Shown here: piece by piece, positions 1-7,659 of the stretch
How the letters are laid out: each line of letters starts with the position of its first letter
How positions within the stretch are numbered: the stretch's first letter is position 1
DNA from: JABJOE01 sp964344145
GTDB lineage: Bacteria; Patescibacteriota; Patescibacteriia; UBA9934
Reading direction: 5' to 3'
DNA: 64,000 nt
Assembly: GCA_964344145.1 (NCBI GenBank)
Contig: CAYFME010000006.1
Span: 1 to 64,000, forward strand
Made by a program: the position numbers and the translations under genes
The notes under the pieces: generated by a model
Seen by the model: only the letters and a program-made list of their open reading frames with translations
What the model was told of the DNA's origin: nothing
Database searches by the model: none

Positions 1-304
1 AGAAGGGAAAGTCTGCTTCAGCATGTCCGAATGAACGGACTCTGCAAGGTGCTGGGATCGGGGATCGCCTCCAGGCGTACTCCTCGAATCTACTTACAGC
101 ATGGCATAGATTAGCCAAAAAGTCAATCATCCTGTCAAGGATTTCTGAACAAAAAATGAAAAAGCGGCTTTTTGCAGCATTTTTGCTACCTGTCAAGGGG
201 TAACATGTGCATAAACTGTGAACAGATCAGTACGCCACTCGGTGGCGTATTTTGACGGAACGCCTATCGACCGCTAACCTGATAAGAAGAGGAGCGGAGG
301 ATTC
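1..304. other. Left-edge non-coding stretch
   Basis: No credible gene is visible. The stretch holds small hairpins (for example GTCCG/CGGAC near 29-45 and CGCCT/AGGCG near 66-77), two copies of CCTGTCAAGG (near 132 and 190; TTGACAGG on the minus strand, so possible minus-strand -35 boxes), an A/T-rich hairpin near 155-180 and one short copy of the RAYT-type palindrome (231-249). Positions 1-90 could be the edge of a structured RNA running off the window, but I could not match it to a known family. Confidence 0.3.
231..249. repeat. RAYT-type palindrome, short copy
   Basis: TACGCCAC and GTGGCGTA form 8-bp arms around TCG. The core matches the palindromes that bracket the transposase gene at 1672-2304 and the one before miaA, but the outer arms have decayed. 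Confidence 0.7.
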
Positions 305-1177
305 ATGAGCCGTCTTCAAGATCGAAAGTCCGAGCACGACGAGATGAAGCTGGGTGGCGGTGGACTCAGTGGCGTCTACGGCGACCCGAGCAAGGCGCCC
401 GGTGCTGACGAAGCGGGGCCAGCGATCATGCCCGGCGTGCCGGGGATGCACTGGTGGAAGAAGCCGGTGTACGAGACGCCCGAGTGGTGGCGCGAGCGTG
501 GATGGCCGATTCCGAGTCGTCAGGGCGCCGTGATCACGACCATCGTCGGTGTCGCTGCCGTGCTGCTGGCGGTGCAGGTTCAGCGTCAGCACGATGCTCG
601 CACGCAGGAGGAACTGGCGCAACTCGACGCGTTGGTCGAACGCTGTGTGAACGATCCCACCGGACCGGACTGCCCTGAGCGCGACGGCATCACGGTCGAC
701 GCCTTTCGTGATGCGATTTCACCCCCCGAGGCGGTCGCGCAGCGGGAGTACGAGGCGTGCCAGAGGAGGTTCGGTGATGACTGCTGGATTTACTTCGACG
801 TGGAGACTGGCCAGTGGCGGTCGAGTGAGCAGCAGCGTCTGCGCGAATGTCTCCTGCCCAGCGACCCGTGCGGCTATCGTTCCGGGACGGTCGAGGCGAA
901 CGCCCTGTCCACGACCGGTACTGAGCAGGTGATGGTCGCGACGCCGCAGTTCACCGACGCGTTCATCCAGAAGCTCGAGGCGGCCGACGCCGGAGATGGT
1001 CCCGACCAAGAGCGCATCGAAGCGTTCCTCGCTGACTGGGAGGCAGGCGGCAGCCCGAATCCGTTCCGCGAGCTGGATAGGACAACGCTGCCTGCGCATT
1101 ACCAGAGTGACGAGCGAACGCTCGACTTCGTGCTGACCACGCCCTACGGCCGCATCCCGACGATCGACGAACCGTAG
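305..1177 (+). CDS. Hypothetical single-pass membrane protein
   Basis: The 290-residue product is not recognised. A Gly- and Trp-rich N-terminal region (about residues 16-66, with WW pairs) is followed by one membrane segment at about 73-92 and an acidic extracytoplasmic domain with several cysteines (roughly 113-190) that could form disulfides. The ATG at 305 follows a purine-rich GAGGAGCGGAGG stretch, a better ribosome binding site than most genes here have. Codon use is strongly GC3-biased, like the genes at 1299, 2919 and 14271 and unlike the housekeeping genes, which suggests acquisition from elsewhere or a distinct gene class. It stands alone, with a hairpin just downstream. Confidence 0.75.
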   Translation: MSRLQDRKSEHDEMKLGGGGLSGVYGDPSKAPGADEAGPAIMPGVPGMHWWKKPVYETPEWWRERGWPIPSRQGAVITTIVGVAAVLLAVQVQRQHDARTQEELAQLDALVERCVNDPTGPDCPERDGITVDAFRDAISPPEAVAQREYEACQRRFGDDCWIYFDVETGQWRSSEQQRLRECLLPSDPCGYRSGTVEANALSTTGTEQVMVATPQFTDAFIQKLEAADAGDGPDQERIEAFLADWEAGGSPNPFRELDRTTLPAHYQSDERTLDFVLTTPYGRIPTIDEP

Positions 1178-1198
1178 CGCGTTCGTAGCGTAAACCGA

Positions 1199-1227
1199 CC
1201 CCGCCCCTGGTGCTCCAGGCGGCGGGG
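1199..1227. terminator. GC-rich hairpin after the first gene
   Basis: CCCCGCC plus CCTGG pairs with CCAGG plus GGCGGGG around a TGCT loop, with one bulged C. No clear U-tract follows, so it is a terminator-like hairpin rather than a textbook one. It lies between convergent genes. Confidence 0.5.
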
Positions 1228-1249
1228 AATGTGCTTACAGAAAGTCGAA

Positions 1250-1269
1250 GACCACGCGAGTGCGTGGTC
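1250..1269. terminator. Second hairpin between convergent genes
   Basis: GACCACGC and GCGTGGTC form an 8-bp perfect stem with a GAGT loop, 30 bases from the stop codon of the minus-strand SemiSWEET-like gene. It may end transcription of either neighbour. Confidence 0.4.
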
Positions 1270-1298
1270 CTGACGGTTGGGGTTGAAGTTGAGGTAGA

Positions 1299-1580
1299 TC
1301 AGCGGTAGATCAGCGTCACGATGAGCAGGATGAAGGTCATGGTCGACCCGATGCTCGTCGAGTACATCATCGGCTTGTCCTTGATCTTGATCCCGTACAT
1401 CAGCCAGGCGAGGCTGGAGCCCATGATGAGGCTCAGGTAGGGGATCGAGATCTGGACCGACGACTGCTGCTCGATGATCTGCATGATCTGGGACGGGTTG
1501 CCCAGGAGCAGGCAGGCGAACTGCATCACCATGGCGATCGTACCGAGGTTCTTGCTGGCGAGGGAGAGGAGTTTGTTCAC
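1299..1580 (-). CDS. SemiSWEET/PQ-loop family small transporter
   Basis: About 93 residues with three predicted membrane helices (about 10-30, 48-66, 72-92) and a proline-glutamine-type motif (NPSQIMQI) at the end of helix 1, as in SemiSWEET/PQ-loop proteins, which dimerise to pass small sugars across the membrane. The longest open frame starts at 1685, but a near-consensus promoter (1633-1661) places the transcription start near 1626, so the upstream ATGs are excluded. GTG at 1580 gives the family's usual length; the exact start is uncertain. The coding sequence is GC3-rich like its neighbours. Substrate unknown; the family call rests on helix pattern and motif. Confidence 0.6.
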   Translation of the reverse strand: MNKLLSLASKNLGTIAMVMQFACLLLGNPSQIMQIIEQQSSVQISIPYLSLIMGSSLAWLMYGIKIKDKPMMYSTSIGSTMTFILLIVTLIYR

Positions 1581-1632
1581 GATTCTATCCGGGGCAGGAA
1601 TGGAGGAGATTTCGTACTGTTTCAGGAATATA

Positions 1633-1661
1633 ATCATACCACAAAATAGGCATTTTGTCAA
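1633..1661 (-). promoter_or_regulatory. Sigma70-type promoter of the SemiSWEET-like gene
   Basis: On the minus strand TTGACA (1656-1661) and TATGAT (1633-1638) are separated by 17 bases. It lies between the gene and the palindrome at the transposase 3' end. Confidence 0.8.
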
Positions 1662-1671
1662 GGCTTTTGGC

Positions 1672-2304
1672 TTATAATACGCCACCCGGTGGCGTATTAT
1701 CTTTATGCTCTTTTAGTCTCGAGAAGACGAATGCTTTGTAGTCGTCATGATTTTGAAAGTGAGACAGGATTGGGTCCGTCACGAGAAAATTTTGCGTTTC
1801 GTTGTGTCCGTATTTGTAGAAGGAAGACCAAGGATATCGGTAAATGAAATCTTGATGATCACCAGAAGTAAGTTCGAACGGATTGAAATGGATGTATGCC
1901 GATGTCTGCAGAAGATAAGCAGTGGAGTCCACGTGTTTAATTTTGTAGGCACTTTCAAACAAGCTTCCGGATCGTTCGTATTTTTTGTTGAAGTAGTGCG
2001 CGTACCCCATCGACAACCGATGCATGAATTTTGAGATGCCATTTCGTATCGTTTGGCTGACAAGGAGGTGGTAGTGATTGTTCATCAGGCAGAAGCTATG
2101 TAGCTTGATGAGGGCGCGATCGTCGACAATCCGGCAACGCACTTTCTTTTCTAACGATTGGTTCGATCGATTGAGGACATTGAAAAGCGAGAAATATGAT
2201 GCGAAACGCTGCCTGTCAGCCACGTCCAAGAAGATATTCCTCTTTTCTACCCCACGATTATAGATGTGATAAAACTCCCCGTTTACAAATTCGACGTTCC
2301 GCAT
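1672..2304 (-). CDS. REP-associated tyrosine transposase (RAYT, TnpA_REP/IS200-like Y1 family)
   Basis: The 210-residue protein starts with the family's typical region (EFYHIYNRGVEKRNIF) and has the HUH metal motif as NNHYHLL near residue 75. The putative catalytic tyrosine lies in the later stretch around GYAHYFNKKYERSG, and HFNPFE resembles the family's C-terminal HYNP motif. Y1 HUH enzymes nick single-stranded hairpins through a phosphotyrosine; RAYTs are domesticated relatives linked to dispersed REP palindromes. The gene is bracketed by two palindromes of one family (1674-1700, overlapping its stop; 2349-2385, upstream), with further copies at 231-249 and 49133-49155. Its AT-richer composition differs from the GC-rich genes on both sides. 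It appears full length. Confidence 0.9.
   Translation of the reverse strand: MRNVEFVNGEFYHIYNRGVEKRNIFLDVADRQRFASYFSLFNVLNRSNQSLEKKVRCRIVDDRALIKLHSFCLMNNHYHLLVSQTIRNGISKFMHRLSMGYAHYFNKKYERSGSLFESAYKIKHVDSTAYLLQTSAYIHFNPFELTSGDHQDFIYRYPWSSFYKYGHNETQNFLVTDPILSHFQNHDDYKAFVFSRLKEHKDNTPPGGVL
1674..1700. repeat. RAYT-flanking palindrome at the transposase 3' end
   Basis: Arms ATAATACGCCACC and GGTGGCGTATTAT (13 bp, perfect) surround one central C. It encodes the last residues of the transposase (PPGGVL) and nearly reaches its TAA. Confidence 0.9.
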
Positions 2305-2348
2305 AGTTGCGATTTATGAATCAATTGGGGAGGTGCCTATATTTTATC

Positions 2349-2385
2349 AAACCAGAATACGCCACCGAGTGGCGTATTCTGGTTT
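2349..2385. repeat. RAYT-flanking palindrome upstream of the transposase
   Basis: Arms AAACCAGAATACGCCAC and GTGGCGTATTCTGGTTT (17 bp, perfect) surround CGA. It is the longest copy of the family here and lies 45 bases upstream of the transposase start codon. Confidence 0.9.
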
Positions 2386-2519
2386 TAGCGGTTGTTGAGA
2401 CACATTTATCCCCACGAGGTGTCGGAGGCCGTCGACAGGTATCGGGTCGGTGGTCTCTTTGGTTTTGTAGTACCTGTCGGAACGCACCGACACCAAAATG
2501 CCAAAATTGGCTAAAACCA
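2380..2519. other. Nested inverted-repeat region, possible structured RNA or transposon end
   Basis: An outer inverted repeat (TGGTTTTAGC at 2380-2389, GCTAAAACCA at 2510-2519) encloses a large hairpin. GGTGTCGG (2418-2425) and CGACAGGTA (2433-2441) pair with TACCTGTCG (2471-2479) and CCGACACC (2487-2494), with a 7x7 internal loop and a 29-base apical loop. No believable ORF is present. It directly abuts the transposase-side palindrome. It may be a non-coding RNA or a DNA element recognised by the transposase; the sequence does not decide. Confidence 0.6.
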
Positions 2520-2608
2520 CTCTTGTTTGTGATCTGTGGATGTGAGGCAATGGATGTAGGGATGGCTAGATCCCATCAAAACATTCGTGCACTGGCCCGT
2601 TTGAGACA

Positions 2609-2649
2609 ACAGATGACACAAATGAGGAGAGAGATCATTTGTCGTCTGT
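2609..2649. other. Imperfect hairpin
   Basis: ACAGATGACACAAATGA (2609-2625) pairs with TCATTTGTCGTCTGT (2635-2649), with a two-base bulge and one T-G pair, around a purine-rich loop. The rest of 2520-2745 shows no gene. Confidence 0.45.
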
Positions 2650-2745
2650 CTATCGTCGTCCTGGTCTGCGAATAGGTCCCGCTCGTCAGTTACCCAAAAA
2701 AGAGAAGACGAGTTACAAGACTTCTATGGGGAGTAGAGGTTGATA

Positions 2746-2796
2746 GATCCATGTACGTCCTTCATGGGGCGAGCAGATGCTTGCCCCACATGGATC
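2746..2796. other. Structured leader upstream of the M23 lipoprotein gene
   Basis: Outer arms GATCCATG (2746-2753) and CATGGATC (2789-2796) enclose an inner 10-bp stem, TGGGGCGAGC (2765-2774) with GCTTGCCCCA (2779-2788), capped by AGAT. An 11-base bulge lies on the 5' side. It ends 122 bases before the gene. A cis-regulatory RNA is possible; no known riboswitch class is evident. Confidence 0.5.
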
Positions 2797-2918
2797 ACCG
2801 ATCAAGACGTTCAACGTTCACTTTTTCTATCCTCGCCGCTGCGAGACTCCCACGGAAAAAGAGGCCGCTGATCATCCTGATCGCGTCTCTCACTGCACCT
2901 AGACAATTTGGAGTCATT

Positions 2919-4760
2919 ATGACGCTCCTCAAGAAGGCACTCGGCATCCTCAACATCTTGGCGTGGGGTGCTGCGCTCGCGGCACTCGGGTCTCTGACCT
3001 CGGGCTGCAGCCTCGGCTTCGACAGCCTGCAGGAGGATCCGGGAGTGGGCGGAGGTCGCGACACGGTCACCATCAACATGCCCTTCACCGCCGGCTACCA
3101 GAGCCAGTGCGTGCAGGGCGTGGGCGACGACTACTCGCACGACTACACCTCGACCTACTTCGACCTCGACCTGGACACGCCCAACGATGTCGACGACAGC
3201 GTCTTCGCGCCCATCTCCGGCACGGCCTACGTGCACGAGAGCACGGACGGCTTCGGCACCCACATCAACATCGATCTGGGCGACGGAACCTACATCGTGC
3301 TCGGGCACTTGAGCGAGACGCTGATCGAGCACGGCGAGCCGGTCGCCGCGGGTCAGCTCATCGCTCTGGAGGGGACGACGGGCGACTCGACGGGCGACCA
3401 CGTCCACATCGGTCGTCACGAAGGTGAGGCCGACGAGGATGCCTCGGATGGCACGTCCATCGATGGTCTGTCCATCAACGTCCACGACAGCGCCACCGGC
3501 GCGGACACCACGCTGTCGGTGCACGAGTTCACCTGCGGGCTCTACGATGGGCACGTCTACACGTCGCAGCTCGCGACACCCCTGTGGCACCCCGATGGTT
3601 CGCTCATCAAGACGCCCACGGACGCCAAGGTCTACCTCCTCTCAGACGGGGCGGCGCACCACGTCGACAACGAGGACGTGTTCTGGAGCTACAACTTCGA
3701 CTTCGATGACGTGATGATCATCGATGACGAGGAGTTGGACTGCTACGGCAGTGGTGACTCGATCGTCCACGAGACCGACATCCGCGGTGCCTACGACGGC
3801 GACGTGTGGCTGCTGGTGGGCAGCGAGGACGACGACGATCGCTACGCCAAGCGCGTGCGTCACACCGACTGGCAGACCACGCTCAAGAGCTGGGGCATCA
3901 TCGCGAGTACCCACGACGACCTGGACGACGAGCATGTGCTGCACGACTACCCGCAGCACAGCGACTACGCAACCTTCCGCGACGGCACCATCGTCACGGA
4001 GGCGAGCACCTCGGACGTCTACTTCGTCGCCGATGGGGTCGCCATGCCGATCTACGACTACGACACCTTCCTCATGCTGGATCTGTACGGGCGCGAGCTC
4101 ATGCAGGTCGACGACGGCACTGTGGAGATCGTTCAGGAGAAGGTCGGCGACTGCGCTACGGACAGTTCGTGCCTGCACGCCACGAGCGTGACCACGTGCG
4201 GTGGCCCGGAAGCCACGTTCACGGCAGCTGGTGGCAACGACGATCACCAGGACGATGAGGAGGAAGAGGAGGTTCCGGACGACGAGTCCGAGCCGTCCGA
4301 GGAGGAAGAAGACGAAGATCCGCAGGAGGATCCCGACGACGAGGACACCGGTGACACGCCGGAGGAGGACGAGAGCTGTGAGCTGACGATCTCTTGGGAG
4401 GTTCCGTACAGCGCTACGGCTGCGACCATCACCCTGGAAGTGGAGATCGAACAGGATGGCGACAGCTACAGTGGCTGGGACATCGAGTCCTCGGTGACCG
4501 ACGCGCAGAGCATCAGCGATACCTTCGAGCTCGACGACGATGACACCAAGGCTCGTGCCAACATCACGTTCCAGTACGAGGATGGCGGCAGCGACTACTG
4601 GGGTTGTACCTCTACGTCCAGCAGCGAGGACGACGACGAGCTGGTCGGGACCTGGAGCGCGCACGTGACGTGCGACAGCGACACCGAGTCGATCGACGTG
4701 GACGTCTACCACAAGACGTCTGGCGTGGTCGATGGCTGCGAGGCCGAGATGGTTTGGTGA
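2919..4760 (+). CDS. Secreted M23-family (LytM) metallopeptidase lipoprotein with acidic linker
   Basis: The 613-residue product starts at ATG 2919, preceded by GGAG at 5 bases; this gives a hydrophobic signal ending in a lipobox-like TSGC (Cys30). An M23 domain spans about 70-165, with candidate zinc ligands His74, Asp82 or Asp84, His161 and His163 (HVH), and His130 in GHLS. Two related repeats of about 60 residues follow (around 222-280 and 348-405, of the DGTLI...VYLL.DG type), then a very acidic Asp/Glu linker (440-486) and a C-terminal beta-rich domain with cysteines. M23 enzymes cut peptidoglycan cross-bridges or peptides outside the cell. Strong GC3 bias sets it apart from the T4SS genes that follow. 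Whether it hydrolyses or only binds is open. Confidence 0.75.
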   Translation: MTLLKKALGILNILAWGAALAALGSLTSGCSLGFDSLQEDPGVGGGRDTVTINMPFTAGYQSQCVQGVGDDYSHDYTSTYFDLDLDTPNDVDDSVFAPISGTAYVHESTDGFGTHINIDLGDGTYIVLGHLSETLIEHGEPVAAGQLIALEGTTGDSTGDHVHIGRHEGEADEDASDGTSIDGLSINVHDSATGADTTLSVHEFTCGLYDGHVYTSQLATPLWHPDGSLIKTPTDAKVYLLSDGAAHHVDNEDVFWSYNFDFDDVMIIDDEELDCYGSGDSIVHETDIRGAYDGDVWLLVGSEDDDDRYAKRVRHTDWQTTLKSWGIIASTHDDLDDEHVLHDYPQHSDYATFRDGTIVTEASTSDVYFVADGVAMPIYDYDTFLMLDLYGRELMQVDDGTVEIVQEKVGDCATDSSCLHATSVTTCGGPEATFTAAGGNDDHQDDEEEEEVPDDESEPSEEEEDEDPQEDPDDEDTGDTPEEDESCELTISWEVPYSATAATITLEVEIEQDGDSYSGWDIESSVTDAQSISDTFELDDDDTKARANITFQYEDGGSDYWGCTSTSSSEDDDELVGTWSAHVTCDSDTESIDVDVYHKTSGVVDGCEAEMVW

Positions 4761-4763
4761 CCC

Positions 4764-4791
4764 GTAGGGACACGGCATGCCGTGTCCCTAC
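4764..4791. repeat. Perfect 28-bp palindrome of the GTAGGG...CCCTAC family
   Basis: Half-site GTAGGGACACGGCA is followed directly by its exact reverse complement. It begins four bases after the M23 gene's stop. A second family member (GTAGGGGCTTGGCG half-site) lies inside pheT at 39516-39545. Confidence 0.9.
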
Positions 4792-4796
4792 ACCGT

Positions 4797-4824
4797 GACG
4801 GGGCGTGTGTAAATACGCCCCGTC
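4797..4824 (+). terminator. Hairpin terminator after the M23 gene
   Basis: GACGGGGCGT and ACGCCCCGTC form a 10-bp perfect stem around an 8-base loop. Only a short T-run follows. Confidence 0.6.
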
Positions 4825-4837
4825 TTCGTGCACCCTA

Positions 4838-4846
4838 TGGTATACT
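4838..4846 (+). promoter_or_regulatory. Extended -10 for the TrbL-like gene
   Basis: TGG-TATACT ends 10 bases before the ATG at 4857, giving a leader of only a few bases and no room for a Shine-Dalgarno site. Confidence 0.7.
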
Positions 4847-4856
4847 TTGTGTACAT

Positions 4857-7643
4857 ATGCCAACGGTTCGCCACCACCTGAAACGATGCACAAAGTGGCT
4901 CAAAACCAACCGCGTTTATACGATTGGAACGCTTGCGGTTGTGTTTGCGTTTCTCGCGGCATTCCCTGCGCACGCGGATGGATTTGAAGAGACTATCGCG
5001 TCGAGCGTTGCCACCATTTTCCACATCCTCACCTTCTTCCTTGCGTTCATCATCAACGCCATCGGGTACGCGGTTGGAAAGTTGTTGGTGCTTGTTTTGG
5101 GAATGGTGATCATCCCGATCCTTGGTTACAACGGATTCGCTGACAGTAACCTCATCGACATCGGTTGGCCGCTTGTGCGCGACGTGGTGAACATGTTCGT
5201 GATTGTCATTTTGCTTGTCATCGCGATTCGCACGATCATCGGCTACGGCGATAAAGGGTGGGAGCAGCAGCTGCCGCGACTCTTCATTGCGGTCATTGCC
5301 GTAAACTTCAGTCGTACGATTACATTGCTGATTGTCGACATGGGGCAGGTGGTCATGTTTACCTTCGTAAATGCCCTGCGAGACATTGCCGCTGGAAACT
5401 TCACCAACATGTTCCAGCTGACGGATTTCTTTGCGTTGAACACGGAAAACATAGAAGCGAGTAACGATTTTGAGGCAGGCGCCTCAGCTCTTAATGATCT
5501 TGGGTACCTTGCGACTTCCTACGCCACGTTGATTTTCTTGATTGCAGTGTTTGCGGTGATGGTCCTGCTAGCAATCGTTTTCATTTACCGCATTGTCATC
5601 ATCTGGGTGCTCACCATCATGTCACCGGCGGCATTTTTCTTGAGTGGAATCAAATCCGTTGTTCCTAAGGCCGGCGGTCCAGCTGAAGAGTGGTGGAAGA
5701 AACTCATTGGTGCCGTCGCTCTTGGTCCGATTTTGACCTTCTTCTTGTGGCTCGCCCTTGCTTCGGCGGCAGAAGGATCCATAGCCTCTTCGGAAGGATT
5801 CCCGACGGAGGGGACGGAGGACGTCCCAACCTTGCTTTCCGAAGCGCTTGGTATTGAACAATTACTCAGCCTATTCTTAGCAATGGTCATTATTATGGCC
5901 GGGTTCCAGGCGGCCAGCTCATCGGCGAGTTCGCTGGGAGGATTTGCTGGTAGCATGATCAACGAAAAGACGGGAAAGACATTGGTGAAAAACGCTGCCA
6001 CGATGCCTGCGACGTTGGGCTACAGAGCTGGAAAAGCAGGGGTTAAGTTCGGCGGACGGCAAGTCTTGGCCCGTACTGGCATTGGTGAAACGATAGGAAG
6101 AAATATTCAACGTGTTGGTGGTGACCTGGAGAAAAGCGGTGTGATCGGTGGACGCGCGGCAGGACGACTGGTCCGTGGACTTGGTGGTCGTGTAGAAACC
6201 GAATCTGCTGCTGTGGTCGACAAGGCACGAGAGGTAGGAATGGAGCGGGCACAGAGCAAGGGCCGCCGCGAACGCATCAACGACATGATGGGCGTTGGCG
6301 ATCCGGGCGACGCATTCATGCTGTCGGATCGCTACGAGCAGGAGGCAAACTTCCAAGACTTGCTTACTGATAAGAAGATGCGCAGCGAGCTCAAGGATGT
6401 AACTGAGGAGACAGCGAAGCGTGAGGCAGACAGTCGTGCAGATCAGTTTGAGAATGACGAAGAGCGTGAGGCTTGGATCGAGCAGCGTCAGCGTGAGCTG
6501 TACGACGAGAAGATGGGTCACGCTCTCACATGGGCTGATAGTGATTACGGGAAGGCGTTGCTTGCGGATAAGAAGGCGGAAGTCAATAAAGCGAAAGCCG
6601 GCAACCTTCGTGCAATGGGTAGCGCTGAGGAGATTGGTGACTTCATTGGGGAGATGGGCGACGACTTCAAGCTCTCCATGCTCTCCGAGGAGGACATGCA
6701 AAATGAAGAGGTTCTTCAGGCATTGGCCGGCCACACCATGCGTGAGTACTACGATAAGGACAACAATCTCATCCGCGAGTCCGCCCTCCAGCAGGCAGCA
6801 ATGGGTAAGGGTGGTGTTGACGCGAAGGTCAAGCGTGCGGCGCGTGGTGAAGGAGCGGAGTTTGATGATCTTGTTCAGTACGCTGGTTGGGCAACGGATG
6901 ACGACGGCAATCCAGTTCTGGATTCAGCTGGTAATCGCGTACGCGAACGGGTGGAGTCCTCCACGGCGATCGGACAAGCGATTCAGAATGATCAGCTTAA
7001 GCTGCACGAGCTGACCGTAGATCATCTGAGTACCGAAGATGCTTCCGGTGCATCAGTACTGGATGAAAATAAGATCGCTGCAATGGCAAAGGCACTGGTA
7101 TCGTCTGGTGCGGACCTTGGTGGGCTTGCAGAGTTGCAGGGTAGCGATCCTGCAGCGTACGGCGCATTGATGACGGCCTTGCAGGATGGTTCTCGAGCTG
7201 CAGCAACGACAGAAGAACGTCGAAAGTGGGACAAGGCATATCTTAGTGCCGACACATCGGGCGCTTCATCAACGGGATTTGTTGACGGAGCTGGAGGGTT
7301 CCATAGTGACGATGCGAAGAAGTCTGTCCGTGAGATGGTTGTCGAACAGCCAACACAAGTCTTCAAGTTTGAGGCAAATCTTTCCGCAACGGCTGGAAGT
7401 ACAGATTTGACCAAGTTGATTGAAAGCAAGGTGAGCAAGACAACGGCTCGCAATATGAAAGACCTTTTTGCACAGGCAGAGGATTCTGGAGATACACACA
7501 TGCAGGAGCGTATTCGCCAGTCAGCAGCGACGATTGCCGAGGCACTGCAGCGTGAGGTTACTGCCGCTGGTGCTGATGTAACACGAGAAATGGAGAACAA
7601 GCTTCGAACGTTCCAGTCATTGTCCCGTTACACTACTCCATAA
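4857..7643 (+). CDS. TrbL/VirB6-like T4SS inner-membrane protein with long cytoplasmic tail
   Basis: The 928-residue product has a signal-like first helix (about 22-38), then six or so membrane segments to about residue 370, with the RIVIIWVLTIMSPAAFF stretch typical of the TrbL/VirB6 superfamily. After a Gly/Ala-rich linker a long, charged, helical tail runs from about 400 to 928. VirB6/TrbL proteins form the inner-membrane pore of conjugative secretion systems. The start at 4857 is chosen because the promoter -10 lies just upstream, excluding the earlier in-frame ATG at 4782. It opens a run with the 7660 gene, prgI, TraC-like and virB4-like genes on the same strand. The tail is unusually large. 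Confidence 0.85.
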   Translation: MPTVRHHLKRCTKWLKTNRVYTIGTLAVVFAFLAAFPAHADGFEETIASSVATIFHILTFFLAFIINAIGYAVGKLLVLVLGMVIIPILGYNGFADSNLIDIGWPLVRDVVNMFVIVILLVIAIRTIIGYGDKGWEQQLPRLFIAVIAVNFSRTITLLIVDMGQVVMFTFVNALRDIAAGNFTNMFQLTDFFALNTENIEASNDFEAGASALNDLGYLATSYATLIFLIAVFAVMVLLAIVFIYRIVIIWVLTIMSPAAFFLSGIKSVVPKAGGPAEEWWKKLIGAVALGPILTFFLWLALASAAEGSIASSEGFPTEGTEDVPTLLSEALGIEQLLSLFLAMVIIMAGFQAASSSASSLGGFAGSMINEKTGKTLVKNAATMPATLGYRAGKAGVKFGGRQVLARTGIGETIGRNIQRVGGDLEKSGVIGGRAAGRLVRGLGGRVETESAAVVDKAREVGMERAQSKGRRERINDMMGVGDPGDAFMLSDRYEQEANFQDLLTDKKMRSELKDVTEETAKREADSRADQFENDEEREAWIEQRQRELYDEKMGHALTWADSDYGKALLADKKAEVNKAKAGNLRAMGSAEEIGDFIGEMGDDFKLSMLSEEDMQNEEVLQALAGHTMREYYDKDNNLIRESALQQAAMGKGGVDAKVKRAARGEGAEFDDLVQYAGWATDDDGNPVLDSAGNRVRERVESSTAIGQAIQNDQLKLHELTVDHLSTEDASGASVLDENKIAAMAKALVSSGADLGGLAELQGSDPAAYGALMTALQDGSRAAATTEERRKWDKAYLSADTSGASSTGFVDGAGGFHSDDAKKSVREMVVEQPTQVFKFEANLSATAGSTDLTKLIESKVSKTTARNMKDLFAQAEDSGDTHMQERIRQSAATIAEALQREVTAAGADVTREMENKLRTFQSLSRYTTP

Positions 7644-7659
7644 TCCGTAACTCGTCTTC

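Noticed and set aside
1..90. RNase P RNA or SRP RNA at the left edge
   Set aside because: Only short partial resemblances; no conserved core could be matched on either strand.
1581..1685. N-terminal extension of the SemiSWEET-like protein
   Set aside because: It would be translated from sequence upstream of, and inside, the promoter.
2307..2675. 122-residue plus-strand ORF between the transposase and the M23 gene
   Set aside because: It runs through the palindrome and the nested hairpins, has no ribosome site and no recognisable protein pattern.
3642..4778. 378-residue minus-strand ORF within the M23 gene
   Set aside because: Valine/arginine-rich shadow of an Asp/Glu-rich GC3-biased gene on the plus strand.
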